Counted from the first letter of the stretch, positions 47,651 to 59,765 are shown. The stretch: 64,000 bases of DNA from Congeria kusceri (GCA_027627225.1 CM051028.1:20111701-20175700), one strand, 5' to 3'. Notes: a model not told the origin generated them from the letters alone. Program-made: numbers and translations.

Positions 47651-48413
47651 AGTGATGTTTTTTTTGTAGTTTTTTAATATATATTCTGTGTTTAAAGTTT
47701 GTATTTCTTTTTTATTATTTTCTTTTTTCATTTGTCAATTACATGACAACAATAAAAATGACAAAATCAAAAGCAATCACGCCATTTACTCGCTGTGACG
47801 GCCTCAGTGTCATCAGCATCCCATTTACTTCCTGTGCCGTCTCAGCGTAATCAAATATACTTCATGAAGTATATAGTACCAGAACAAGGTCACGTCTCAA
47901 TGCGCACTGTTTATCTATAGTGCATGTGACAGGATAAAAGTCAAACATGTACGAGTTGCAAATTATTTATAACGTCGAGCGACAGTATTGTGAACGCGCG
48001 TACTGTTTCGCGGACTGTGTTGTTTAATGTAATTATTATGCACATCATGCAGATTATACAAAATATTAATAGGTTTATAAAGATTATATTACAGCGAACA
48101 CAGCTGACATACATTGGACCCGCCTTTCGGCTAGTCCAGTATGGCATGTCAGCATGTCCAAATATATCACCGTATTGTACAGAGCGCTGTTAAATAACCT
48201 TATGATATTGCAATAAATATTTTAAAAGATGTACATGTATATCGCGACGCCTATGACCCAATTTAGTTACATCTGTCCAAACACCGTTCACCAATGATGA
48301 ATGCCATGCTCTAGACTGGAATTCTCGCCAAAGCTCGAGATGCGTGGAATAATAGACATTATGTTTTATACTGCGAATGTTTTAGCCGCAACATATATAC
48401 CAAAAATCTGGGT
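47651..48413. other. Right flank of the satellite, nothing firm
   Basis: The words CGCCATTTACTCGCTGTGACGG and CCCATTTACTTCCTGTGCCG near 47780-47840 form a weak direct repeat. No gene. Confidence 0.4.
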
Positions 48414-48541
48414 CCGTATTCACAAAGCTCCTTATGGAAAACTGGAGGACATTTTTTTAGTTCTTAAAACTCCTTAACTCTGTGGCTGTTCTCATTAAGT
48501 TCTCATTAATTTAAGATTTTCCTTAGGAGCTTTGTGAATAC
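48414..48541. mobile_element. Short MITE with about 20-bp inverted ends
   Basis: CCGTATTCACAAAGCTCCTTA on the left mirrors TAAGG-type CTTAGGAGCTTTGTGAATAC on the right. The element is about 128 bp. No target duplication was identified. Confidence 0.8.
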
Positions 48542-48754
48542 CAGCCCTGTCTCCTGTATCACAGCATTTAGCATCAATTTAAAGTTTGAGAAGTAAGGTA
48601 ATTTCAGGATTAGTAAATTTCTTAAAGGGATTAGTTATTTGACAATTTCCACAATATTTCAAAAATAAAAAAAGAACATAATAGTTAATTGAGCACAATA
48701 ACACTGCTCACAAACAGCACTGTTCTAAAATAGTGTACCATTTTTAGCTCGACT
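48542..48754. other. Short unassigned gap
   Basis: No feature seen. Confidence 0.3.
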
Positions 48755-49260
48755 ATTCACCGAATAGTCCGAGCTATTCTACTCACCCGTTCGTCGGCAT
48801 CGGCGTAATTCTATGGTTAAGGTTTACGTGCAACAAGTTTATATCTGCGTAATTACCACAGATATTGAATTAAAACTTCATACATAACTTCAGGATCTGA
48901 GAGTATATAACGTCACTGGCCAAGGCCCATAACTGTTACCAGCAGTTTTGCAGAATTGTGCCCCTTTTTTATACTTAGAAATATTCAGGTACGTACATAT
49001 CCCTGTGACTACTATTATTATTCAATTGAAAATCCACACATGTTTCTGGGGTCATTATGTCAGGTCAATGACCAAGGCCCATAACTCTGATCTGCAATGT
49101 AGCAGAATTATACCCCTATGTGTACTTATAAAATTAAGGTTAAAGTTAGCGTGCAGCAAGTTCATGTCTCTATATCTACTTCAGATATGCAAGTAAACCT
49201 TCACACATGTCTTAATAACTCTGCCAAATAGGTGTGAATAGTCTTTAAAAATAATGCCAG
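48755..49260 (-). repeat. 170-bp repeat family with GCTCGACTATTC end, about 2.5 units
   Basis: It starts with AGCTCGACTATTCACCGAAT and CACCCGTTCGTCGGCATCGG, followed by units containing GGCCAAGGCCCATAACT, TGCAGAATT-TGCCCC and TGCAACAAGTTTATATCT. These are the reverse complement of the 57.3-58.2 kb array. Confidence 0.8.
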
Positions 49261-49416
49261 AATTATGCTGCGGCGGGAGCACTACTTTTTTTCCTTTTAA
49301 TGCATTTGTTGATAGATAATTTGGATTAATTAGTCGAGGTGTTTAGATTTTTTGCAGTTTAAACCTAAGGAAATTTTGATAAAATACGATAGTCTGTAAA
49401 TATTATATACGTCTTT

Positions 49417-49610
49417 TTAAATATGCCAGAGACAAGGCTTAATATTATATACGTCTCTTTAAATATGCCAGAGACGAGGCTTAATATTATATACGTCTCT
49501 TTACATATGCCAGAGACAAGGCATAATATTATATACGTCTCTTTAAATATGCCAGAGACGAGGCTTAATATTATATACGTCTCTTTACATATGCCAGAGA
49601 CAAGGCTTAA
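49417..49610 (+). repeat. 42-bp tandem repeat, about 4.5 units
   Basis: ATGCCAGAGAC(A/G)AGGCTTAAT plus ATTATATACGTCTCTTTA repeats every 42 bp. Units alternate between AAATATG and CATATG ends, giving an 84-bp higher-order pattern. 42 is divisible by three, so a periodic peptide frame is open, but it has no start context or domain and ends in unique sequence. Confidence 0.9.
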
Positions 49611-49980
49611 TATTCAGGTGAAAGATGTAGAAAAATCACACGCCGTTTTCTGAAAATGATGCACCTTTTACAATTACAAAAATTTCCCGCATGAGTCAGT
49701 TCTGTATCCCATTCCATATCCATGGCAAGGCTGAATAGCGTGCATTGTTGACTAACAATTTGTTTCGTCTGTGAATATTAAATACGTCTCTTTAAATATG
49801 CCATAGACGAGGCTTAATATTCAGGTAAAAGATGTCAAACAATCACACGCCGTTTTCTGAAAATGAGCGACCGTTTACAATAACAAATATTTGCCACATG
49901 AGTCAGTTCTGTATCGTTCTTTGTTTCCGTCCAATTTCCATAGCGCGCATTGTTGACTTACAAGTTGTTTCGCAAGACGT
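49590..49980 (+). repeat. Duplication of about 200 bp following the 42-bp repeat
   Basis: AGGCTTAATATTCAGGT through AATCACACGCCGTTTTCTGA, ATGAGTCAGTTCTGTATC and GCATTGTTGACT occurs at about 49602-49770 and again at about 49810-49965. Confidence 0.85.
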
Positions 49981-50526
49981 TTTAAGTGAATGTAAAATGA
50001 CAAGAGTAGCGTGGGGGAGTATCAAGCATGTATGCTTGTATCTTTCAAATTCGCATTGAATATGTACTTAGTAGAAATGTATCTTGAACATTATGTTTTG
50101 TTGTTGTTGTTTTTGCTGATTAAGTTTTTATTGACTAATCTGTGAAGATAGTTATGGGTTACAATAAAAACAAGTATTAACAATAAAAAGGCAAATGGGC
50201 TGCCTACATTATTACAAAGATCTCATGATGAAGCGCTGCTCTGGAGCGCAAACCATCCGAACGATAAATAACTGTAATATGTTATCGAATTATCAACGTA
50301 TTTAGCGTCTTTCGTTACGAACATATCCACCGTATGAGGGTTGTTAAGTATAGCTCTCTTATCGCCAATCCATTTCTGGATCGGAAGTGTTATTTCAATG
50401 TTCCGTTTGTGCTAAAGAAGGGAAATTGTCAATATGTCAATTTGATAACAACTGCTTTGAATGGGATTCATGCAAAAGCTGACTTGCTCCGTCACCGGTG
50501 CTGCAGACGCGGGTGCAAGATTTTGA
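49981..50526. other. Unassigned stretch
   Basis: No recognised feature. Confidence 0.35.
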
Positions 50527-50684
50527 GTTGGTTTGTTTGTTTGGATTTTTCGCCGTATTTAACAGTATGTCATTCATATAACGGCAGTCAGTTAACCTAC
50601 TCACATTTTTCCTGGACAAGCCGGTCTAAGCGGTTAACCCGTATTAAGTGCATATGTACTTATGCCAGTAACTGACAACAAGGA
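50527..50684 (-). mobile_element. SINE, 5' truncated
   Basis: The reverse complement contains CAGTTACTGGCATAAG, GCACTTAATACGGGTTAACC, CCAGGAAAAATGTGAGTAGG and a CAAACAAACAAAC tail, matching the body of the SINE at 32034-32336. The tRNA head is missing. Confidence 0.85.
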
Positions 50685-51295
50685 ACATCTCTGTGAAATT
50701 ATTTCGAAATCTAACCGGTTGTTTCTGACTGGAAGAATTTTTCAATGTAGTAATATAAGAGAATATGGCCCCACCCCCTGGCGCCCATGTTTTTCACCGG
50801 TGCAGAACGACTTGAGCATCTTTGATAGGTAATCACCTAAGGAACATTTCTTAGAAATTATTTCGAAATCCAACCAGTGATTTCTGACCAGAAGATATTC
50901 CAAGTGTTCAATAATAATATAAGAACCCCACCCTCTGGCGGCCATGTTTTTGAAACGGGGCGGATTTAAGCAACTTTGGTAGAGAACCACCCAGGGGAAC
51001 CATTTGAACCACTTTAGTAAAAGACCACCCATGGATAATTTCTGTGTAATTATTTGAAAATTCTTCCCTGGTGGTTTAGAATGAGATGTCGTTTAAAGAT
51101 TTTTATATTTATAGCTCTGGCGGTCATTTTCTCTGCGGACCGGAACCATTTGAGCATTTTGATAGAGGACCATCCAATGAGCATTTCATCAAAATTGGCC
51201 AACCGGTTTCAGAGGAGATGTTGTTTAAACGAAAAGTTAACGCACACACGCCAGACGTACGCACGCGCGACGGACGAACCGCCTGTGCATAAGCT
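50685..51295 (+). repeat. Tandem repeat of about 160-190 bp, 3 units, with CGGACG tail
   Basis: Units share GAAATTATTTCGAAATC-AACC, CCACCC-CTGGCG-CCATGTTTTT and TTTGAT-GAGGACCA words near 50697, 50855 and 51045. The last unit ends in GTACGCACGCGCGACGGACG and AAGCTCGCTTGCCTTTGGC, the same kind of tail that closes the other molluscan tandem arrays here. Confidence 0.75.
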
Positions 51296-51299
51296 CGCT

Positions 51300-51860
51300 T
51301 GCCTTTGGCAAGTGGAGATAAAGAGGACAAAGAGCCATAATACCGCTAATATTTGTCACAGCCAGAATTTCTTCCTTTAGAATCTTCAGCTGTTGAAGTT
51401 TGGTCGAAATCTACTAAGCAGTTAAAAGGAATTGAGTCCAAACAATTTCGGGAAGTATATATTCTTTAATGGTAAAATGGCAAAGGGCCATAATTCTGCC
51501 AACATTGATCGCTGCCAAAGGTCCTTCCTTTACGATCACCTACACGTTACGGTTCTTCAGCTGTGAAAGTATGAGCGAAAGCCACCAAGCAGTTAAAGAG
51601 CATTTGAGTGCACACATTTTTGGGAAGTATATATTTTATAGTGGCAAAAATGACAAAGAGCCACAATTCTTTTAAAACTGATCACAGCCAAATTCATTCC
51701 TTCACCATCATTTGTACGTTAAGGTTCTTCAGTTGTGAACGTTTCAGCGAAAATGCCGGGGTTGAGTCCACATTTCTGAACGCCCGTACGGACGGACAAG
51801 TGCTTTGCTTAATGTCCCACTTGGCGGGGGCATACAAATTCAAATGTTGGACGATTTAAG
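51300..51860 (+). repeat. Tandem repeat of about 158-173 bp, about 3 units
   Basis: AAAG(A/G)GCCA(T/C)AAT anchors at about 51324, 51482 and 51655, each followed by TTCCTT and then TTCTTCAG-TGTGAA and GCAGTTAA words. Ends near CCCGTACGGACGGACAAGTG. Confidence 0.75.
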
Positions 51861-52010
51861 CGGGGGTGTGCGCCGCTTTTGTCCCCACTAAATCCACCTA
51901 CTCGTATGTTGTGTTGTGTAAAATCTCAAGGCATGCGTTTGATTTTATGGGATTACAAGGAGAGGTATTTCTGAACCATTGGTGGATGCCAAGCGAGAGC
52001 TCCATAAACC

Positions 52011-52375
52011 ATGTTCACACAAGATTAATTATAGCATCAAGATCAATCTTAGCTGATCTTGATCTCCTAGCTCAAATGGACGGAGTGTAAAAATATTTTA
52101 TTTTCGGAATACGTATTCATCTAGATAAAATAACACAAAATGTTCTTAAGTTTTAATTAAAATCTTCAGTTTAAATAGTAACTCAACGCCAAAATAGCTC
52201 ATAATTATGTAAGGTCTTCATTACATTATATTATACATGTCTATCATATTCTATTTGACCAAACATTAAAATAAATCGAGATTTTTAGTGAACACCATTT
52301 TTGAGCCTAATCCTAAAATATCTGACTCAAGTTCATATTGAACCTAAAAATTAGTCTCAACTTGATTAGTGAACG
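52011..52375. mobile_element. MITE, copy B of the 14.5-kb family
   Basis: Reverse complement of 14501-14849 at both ends. TGTTCACACAAGATTAATTA and AGATCAATCTTAGCTGATCTT lie on the left; GTTCATATTGAACCT and GTTGATTAGTGAACGC-type sequence on the right. Confidence 0.7.
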
Positions 52376-52550
52376 CGGAGCCTTGAATGCATCCACATTT
52401 AAAAAAAAAACACTTTCACTCTCATAAATCAAATCTCTTATTGTGCATTCAGTGTTAATCTGCTCTAGTGCATTCGATTTATTGATTTAAAATTGGAAGC
52501 AGCATGGTATTGGTATCTATGGAATGTATGTTTCCTTGAAATATGTATTG

Positions 52551-52870
52551 TACTGACAATACATGAAGAAAGCGGTAGCTAAAAAGAATATACCCAGAAT
52601 TACTTTAAATGGATACTTTACTCACGATACATTAATATACCGGTAATACACCAACAACAATGAAATAATTACTTTAAAATGAAACTAAATTGACGATACA
52701 TAGACAAGTAATATTTAAAAAATTCAAGAATTAATTTAAATGGATACTTTGCTAACGATAAATGAAGATAAGTGATAGTTCAAAAGTAATTGAAGACTCT
52801 CAAGACTTACTTTAATTAAATGGACATACTTTACTCGCGATACATGAATACATGAATGTAAGATAAAGTT
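52551..52870. repeat. Degenerate tandem repeat, about 75 bp
   Basis: TTACTTTAAATGGATACTTT followed by CTCACGATACAT-AATA recurs four times with heavy drift (about 52600, 52668, 52730 and 52808). Confidence 0.55.
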
Positions 52871-53009
52871 TAACAGAATAATCGCTTCAAATGTATACCT
52901 CACTGATAGGGTGGCCACTGAAATTCGGAAATAAAAGTCCATGATTATTCCCTAATTTGTCCTTGATGAGATATTTTACATGACATTTATTGACATGTTA
53001 CCAAAACAA

Positions 53010-53438
53010 TTAATCCGTACAGGTGACAGTGTTAATGAATAGAATTAGTCCGTACAGGTGACAGTGTTAATGAATAGAATTAGTCCGTACAGGTGACAGT
53101 GTTAATGAATAGAATTAGTCCGTACAGGTGACAGTGTTAATGAATAGAATTAGTCCGTACAGGTGACAGTGTTAATGAATAGAATTAGTCCGTACAGGTG
53201 ACAGTGTTAATGAATAGAATTAGTCCGTACAGGTGACATTGTTAATGAATAGAACAATTAGTCCGTACAGGTGACAGTGTTAATGAATAGAACAATTAGT
53301 CCGTACAGGTGACAGTGTTAATGAATAGAATTAGTCCGTACAGGTGACAGTGTTAATGAATAGAATTAGTCCGTACAGGTGACATTGTTAATGAATAGAA
53401 CAATTAGTCCGTACAGGTGACAGTGTTAAGGAATAGAA
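53010..53438. repeat. 35-bp minisatellite, 12 units
   Basis: TTAGTCCGTACAGGTGACAG plus TGTTAATGAATAGAA repeats at 35-bp spacing from 53010. Three units carry a 3-bp CAA insertion and two share the GACATT variant, which suggests a two-to-three-unit block was copied within the array. Confidence 0.97.
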
Positions 53439-54660
53439 TTCCTCAGTCCCACCATTTGCACCATTATTACTACTAGATAACTTGTTAATCTACATAAATA
53501 TAACATATTTTATTGTTTATGTATTTCAATTTGTCTCATCGTTGGTAAAACTCCAATTTTCAATGTTTCTCTACAATGTTATTTTCTTTTAATTTCGGTC
53601 AAATTCCCTGATTTTTTTCCAGCATGGATACTTTTTCTTGCGTTTTCCCTGTTTTACATGCTTTCCAAAATCAGTCGACCTCCCCAGCCAGCAAGCATAT
53701 ATCGGATAAATATCGGTATATCGATATCGCATTGATAAACGGCCAGATATCTATCCGTTATCGCTTGCATGCATGCTGTACATATCGGATAGATATCGGC
53801 CAGATGTCGGCCATCGATAAAATATATCGATATCTATCCGTTCTCTATCCGATATAGTTATGGTGAAAAAAAAAAAGTTGATGTATACATTTAGTGTATG
53901 TGATACATCTTAACAAATCCATATATGAGTGGCATTTCTTCAATATGTGTTACGTTGTCGTCATTTTAAGTAACGATGTCGGATCGATGTAGGGCCGATA
54001 TCGTTCATGGCAAACATTAATTTATCTTTATTTTCATACAATTAACAATGTGTATATATCGGGCAATACTAAGGAGTATTTTACTGAAATGAATGTGCGT
54101 TCTGTGACTCCACAAATCTTATTTGAAATAGCTTCGAAATTATTTTCGTCGAACAAAATCGTTTTTTTTCGTTTGGCGCAAAATTCTTGTTCGTTTAAAC
54201 TTGAACCGATGATCTCCAGAGAGTAAAAGTAACATTAAAAAGTGTCCTCTTCAACGCAGAAAAACAACAAGAAGTATATCAGCTATTCAAAATGTATTAA
54301 GTCTTGTAGGCGTAGAAAAATCCAGGTTATTGAAATGTAACGTATTTGCGCGAGTATTTTTTATTATTAGTAGTATATTACGATACTGTTTTGTCATATC
54401 TACGAATGTAAGTATTTACAGCAAGATACGTGATTTTATTTACATGTTACAGGTTCAATATACTTCAAATATTTGTATTTTAAAGGCTTAAAGTTTCAAT
54501 TTATTTTAATTTTAACAGTATTGGATACATTATATTTAAAGGACTTGTTCACAGATTTTTGTATTTTTTGTAGTATGCCATTGTCTTTACTTTACCGATT
54601 TAAGCATCGAAACTAAAAAGCTCAAGTATAATGACGAGAAAAAAAAAGAAAAGAAAAAAT

Positions 54661-54736
54661 GTTGCTCCCACCAGGGTTCGAACCTGAGACCTCTAGATCA
54701 AAAGGCTGCGCCTTAACCATTCGGCCACTCAAACCT
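54661..54736 (-). tRNA. tRNA-like pseudogene
   Basis: The reverse complement begins GTTTGAGTGGCCGAATGGTT with a good D arm and A box, and ends with a perfect T arm (TCAGG-TTCGAAC-CCTGG). The anticodon stem around CTTTTGAT does not pair and the acceptor stem is imperfect, so the anticodon cannot be assigned. It probably derives from a class II-like tRNA (GGCCGAATGGTTAAGGC is typical of Leu/Ser types). Confidence 0.5.
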
Positions 54737-56529
54737 TTATATATGTGGATGCATTAAATATTTCATTATATGATTGTATAATTTATGTAAGCGATCCACG
54801 TGTTGTCAGCAATTTTAACGAAAACAACAGAAACACTCCCAATTATTCCATCATTTAGCGGTACAAACACTTTATGATTTTCAAAATTTCCACTTATGAT
54901 TACTCATTAACAAAACGGTATTTATAGTAAATCTATATTTCTATGTCCTTTGTGTTATTTCGCTCCTTTATTTATGCTATTATTTCATTGTGGGAATCTG
55001 GGACAAAAAGTTGGAAAATTGTAAGTTGGCCAATCGGTGAACTGGTCCGTTTAAATAAATGAATACTCTAAACTAATGAAGTCACAGTTAAAACAAATTA
55101 TACTGAAAATAATTTTGTTTTCAGACGATTTACCTGCTTAGCAATGGTGGCTCATCGGCATCTTTGGGTGACAATATGGTCTTGGACTTGATAACGTTCA
55201 TCGCTGACAAACTGGCTGCATATTAATATGGACAGATTCATCTAATTTGAATTTGTCATTTGGACAGATGAAGGTAATCAAATATACATTGAATGTAGTA
55301 ATACTTGGCCAGAACATGCAGTTCACTTCTATTGATGTGAGCAAGTTAGTAACACACTGTTTAAGGCTTAAACTTTAAGCAGTTTCTGCATAACACCATT
55401 CCAGAGATCAAGTTCAATTTCTCCAGCTCTGATTTAATAATTATCATTATGACCCAACATTTTATGTGTAATATTGTTGCAGTTATGTAAAATTGGAGTG
55501 TATAGTAAAAAAATGTATTGCATTATATGACTACAATTACTAAATGAACTACTTTCTGTGATCTAAACTTCACACACAAAAATAAAAGTAATTTCAATTT
55601 ATAAACATTCCAGCTGCCAGTGGCATACAGTGTCTGCTTTGAACAACACCATTATTATCGGGTGGAGTGCTGCATCAAACACTGGCTAAGGAATTTGACT
55701 GAGATAAAGAACAATGGATAAATGACATTCTACTCATCATTAATATTACAAAGACTTCTAAAGTAAACACTCTTAAATGTGTGATAGGGACTTGAAAGTT
55801 CCAATTCATGAAGTTGATTTTAATTACTATAACCAGAATTCTTACTAATAAGTGTACTATGTGGTTTATAAGAAAAAAAAACAATTAAATGACACACTGT
55901 TTTGTGTTACTTAATTGTTTTACATTTTTCATGTTTTTGTGAAGACATGCAAAGGTCTTAGAATTCTGATTCTTTTCAAAGATGTGATGCAACTTATATA
56001 TGATGCTAACAAATAACATGTAATTAATATATAAAAACTTGACTGAACCATAGTTTTCTTTTATTTACAAAATTAAATGTAAAAAAGTTTGTGAGGATAA
56101 CAAAGAAACCATTTAATCTAGGAGGCTTTTGGAAGCATAATATTGTCAAATATGTGTTGTTGTTTTTTTGTATTTCGGTGTGTTTACACTTTTTACTGCA
56201 ATTGTCTTTGATTTTGTTTTCATTTCCTATTTGGATTTGAATTAGATTTCCATTTGTTTATATGATTTTTAAAATTTAGTTTGATCTAAATTAAGTCCAT
56301 TGAAATGTTGAAATTTCAATTTGATACTAAATGTCTACTACAATTATTTGTCGGCTAAGTGTTGCTGAATTATTAACTTTTTCAATGTTGTTGCACGAGT
56401 TTTATAGCATGTATGATGGTGGATAATGCTAATATTCAATATTGAGTGGTGTTGCAAATTGCACATCATTTTTTGAAATTTAGCATTAAAATAAACAAGT
56501 GTGGTTATCAATTCCAAAACAATTGACAA

Positions 56530-57090
56530 CATCGTCGAATAGATATCGGACCAATAAAGGCTTGCTAGCTGGAACGATATTGGCACGATGGCTATCCTGC
56601 ATACGTCCGATAAACAATGCTGCGATATCTATCAGATCAAATGCCGATGGGCAAAACGTTGATCGGATAGATATTGCGAGCGATATCTATCTGAGATATT
56701 CAAAACATATCGGACATATATCGGACCGATGTAGGCTTGCTTTCTGGGACGATATTGGCCCGATGGCTATCCGATATGTATCCGACATGCAATGCTTCGA
56801 TGACTGCCCGATCAAATGCCGATGGGCAAAACGTTGATCGGAATGATATCGCGAGCGATATCTCTCCGAGATATTTAAAAAATATTGGATAGAGATCGGA
56901 CCGATGTAGGCTTGCTTTCTGGGACGATACTGGCCCGATGTCTATCCGATATGTATCCGATATGCGATGCTTCGATGACGGCCCGATTAAATGCCGATGG
57001 GCAAAACCTTGATCGGTTAGATTTCACGATCTATATCTATCCGATATTCAGAACATTTCGGATAGATATTGGACCAATGTAGACTTGCTG
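56530..57090 (+). repeat. 175-180-bp tandem array, about 3 units
   Basis: GGACC(A/G)AT-TAGGCTTGCT anchors occur near 56546, 56726, 56900 and, in part, 57071. Each unit carries ATGCCGATGGGCAAAACGTT then GATCGG-TAGAT, and numerous short self-complementary ATCGGATAGATATCGG-type words. Confidence 0.85.
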
Positions 57091-57279
57091 GCTGGGTCCT
57101 TACATAAGATACGTAAATACATGTAATAATAATAACTAAAAATAAACAAAAACACTGAACACATATTTCCAAAAATATTGAAAAAAACCCACACAAGAAT
57201 CGTAAAAGGCATTCGTACAAAATATTGCAAAATTTAGCCACAATACACTACAATACTGACATAACTTTAATTAATAATA

Positions 57280-58270
57280 AGAGCTTCTCAGTAGTGCACG
57301 CTCGACTCTCAAACTGCTTTGTCAGAGTTATGGGCCTTTGTCAGTACAAAAAGGGGCATAATTCTGCTAAAATGCTGGCCACAGTTATAAGCCTTGGCCA
57401 GTGACCTTATTTCAGCAGTTTTAATTAAATATCTGTAGTAGATACAGAGATATGAAGTTGTTGCACACAAACTGTAACCAGAATTTCTAAGTACAAAATG
57501 GGGCATAATTCTGCTTAATTGTATCAGAGTTATTGGCCTTGGTCAGTGACCTCACATAATGACCCCAAAGACATGTGTGAAGTTTCAATTGAATATCTGT
57601 AGTAGTAACAGTGATATGCACTTGTTGCACACCAACCTGAAATTTAAATTTCTGAGTACAAATAGGGGAATAATTCTGCTAAATTGCGGGTCAGAATAAT
57701 GGGCCTTGGTCAGTGACCTTACATATTGACCCTAAAGACATGTATGAAGTTTGTATTGAATATCTGTAGTATTTACAGAGATGTGCATATACTTGTGGAA
57801 TTGTCTCTTGCACGCAAACCTTAACGTGACTTATCTAAGTACAAAAGGGGGTATACTTCTGCTCAAATGCTGGTAACAGTTATGGACCTTGGCCACTGAC
57901 CTTATATAATGACCATGAAGACATCTGTAAAGTTGTAATTGAATATCTGTAGTAATAACAGAGATATACACTTGTTGAACGCAAACCTTCACATAAAGTT
58001 TCTCAGTACTACACAAAGTGACACAGTTCTGCTAAATTGCTAATCAGAGTTATGGGCCTTGATCATCAACCTCATATAATGACCCAGAGGACATGTATTA
58101 AGTTTCAATTGAATATCTGTAGTAGTTGAAGATATGTACTTGTTGAACGCAAACCTAAACCACTGCAATACGCCAAACCCGACGAACGGGTGAGTAGTAA
58201 TTTCAAAGCAATACAACCAATATTTCAAAACTAGAACTCCGCGAGTCGGATGTGTCGCCGGACGAGGCAT
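57280..58270 (+). repeat. 170-200-bp tandem array, about 5 units
   Basis: CAGAGTTATGGGCCTTGGTC-like anchors occur at about 57322, 57524, 57691, 57864 and 58046. Units include GTACAAAA-GGGGCATAATTCTGC, GAATATCTGTAGTAG and CACTTGTTGCACACAAACC. It closes with CCCGACGAACGGGTGAGTAG. The inverted counterpart is at 48755-49260. Confidence 0.85.
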
Positions 58271-58715
58271 AACTCAAGTACAATAAGAGCAGTTATGCCG
58301 AAAACCGAACTTAACATTTCTTCTATGCCCACTACTTACATCCCCCCCCCTTAAGTTTCATAATGATTTCACAAAAACTAACATAACCTTGGAATAAAAG
58401 TACATAATTATACTACTTCATATATTACTTGAAAGTTGCAACCTTATAATAATTGTACGGTACTATACAGAGTAAAAAACTAAAAGGCCATAACAGCATA
58501 ATAACAACCTTGAACCGTAAATTGTAGTTTACAGGATGAAGCCAATCACTGTAAGTTTAAAGTGGAAAACGTGTACAGCATCTAGAGCACATTTAGGTGG
58601 TACAGATTGCAAAAACAGAGAACGACAAGCTATCATATTTAATGGGTACAAACGATAATGCAACAAAAACATAACTTAAATATTTACACACAATGAAGCA
58701 TTATGAAATTAACAA
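58271..58715. other. Unassigned stretch with a C run
   Basis: A CCCCCCCCC run is at about 58341. No gene. Confidence 0.35.
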
Positions 58716-59262
58716 GAGCTGTCAGAGGACAGTGCGCTCGACTATTCGAAGTATTTCAGTTTGTGCATATTTTGGAAAGTGAAAGGGGCATACATTTGTT
58801 GAAATACAGAGCTGAGTTATGGCAATTATTTCATCATTGTTTCCAAGTTTCAAGTGAATACCCCTTATGAAGTTTAGACATTTTTAGACTTTGGAAAAAA
58901 AAATTAACCCAAAATATATTTAAGTTATGTGGATTGTGGCACATAATGTTGTAGTTAATGACAAAGGTATATTCCCAGTTTCGAGTGAATAACCTTCAAG
59001 TTTTGAAGTTGAATAATAACCTAAATCTGAAAATCTATGTAAAAAGGTACATAACTCTGTCAAAATACAAAACTGAGTAATTTGGAATGTTGCCCCTGAC
59101 GAAATTGATGGCAAATGTATATTCCAAGTTTCAAATGAATAACTTTTGTAGTTTTTTAAGTTACAAAACTTATGAATATAAACTTTAACCAAGATCAGAC
59201 GCCGACGCCGACGCCGGGGCGAGTAGGAAAGCTCACCAATTGTTCGAATAGTCGAGCATAAA
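58716..59262. mobile_element. Repeat element bounded by GCTCGACTATTCGAA inverted ends
   Basis: GCTCGACTATTCGAA at about 58737 is mirrored by TTCGAATAGTCGAGC at about 59245. Between them are two to three degenerate units (TTCCAAGTTTCAA-TGAATA anchors) and, near the right end, GACGCCGACGCCGACGCCGG. The same end motif begins the array at 48755. Confidence 0.8.
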
Positions 59263-59570
59263 TGGATAGTGCACATTAATACAACTTTTGTTCACATTAT
59301 TGCAACCAATACGTGTTGTAAATCCTTATATAGTTGACTGTATACACTATAGAAAATTAGAAGGATTTCCAATTTAGTTTTCAAACAATAAAGTCATACA
59401 CATTTATGTGAATGTATCTAACATTGAACATTGTTAACACTAAGCGGTAAAGCATATACAAATCTGTAATCAATGCTGCTCATAACTAGCTAAGTAAAAA
59501 TTTCAATTTCTAAGAACAAAACTGAAATTTAATGACATCAAATGTCATTGTATATTTAATTTTCTAAAAT

Positions 59571-59765
59571 GATACTCGGTAATTTTTCTATAGACCAAGA
59601 ACAAAAGTGTCGTTGTTAAACTACTTAATAAACAACGCAAAAAGTATTCCCGATTCTGAGCGAAAGCATAGAAAAAATTATTCCCAATTACAATTTCAAA
59701 CTACATGTCAAATCATGTTCAAATCGAAATAATGTTCGCATTATTGTTGTATATCGGCCAATAAA
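59571..59765 (+). repeat. Dispersed repeat related to 26330-26520
   Basis: Shares the ordered blocks described for that copy, ending at TATCGGCCAATAA. Confidence 0.7.

Larger units (their letters stand above)
53681..57097. mobile_element. 3.4-kb structure bounded by inverted repeats, rich in GATATC dyads
   Basis: The left edge CCCAGCCAGCAAGC is mirrored by GACTTGCTGGCTGGG at the right edge. Next to the left edge lies about 170 bp of ATCGGATA/GATATC words. Next to the right edge is a tandem array (56530-57090) of about 175-180-bp units, each with GGACCGATGTAGGCTTGCTT and GGGACGATA-TGGCCCGATG. The middle (53860-56520) is AT-rich with no recognised gene apart from a tRNA-like element. It may be one large nonautonomous DNA element with subterminal arrays, or two nearby members of one small repeat family in opposite orientation. 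Confidence 0.5.

Noticed and set aside
54661..54736. Functional tRNA
   Set aside because: The T arm is perfect but the anticodon stem is broken, so no anticodon can be assigned.
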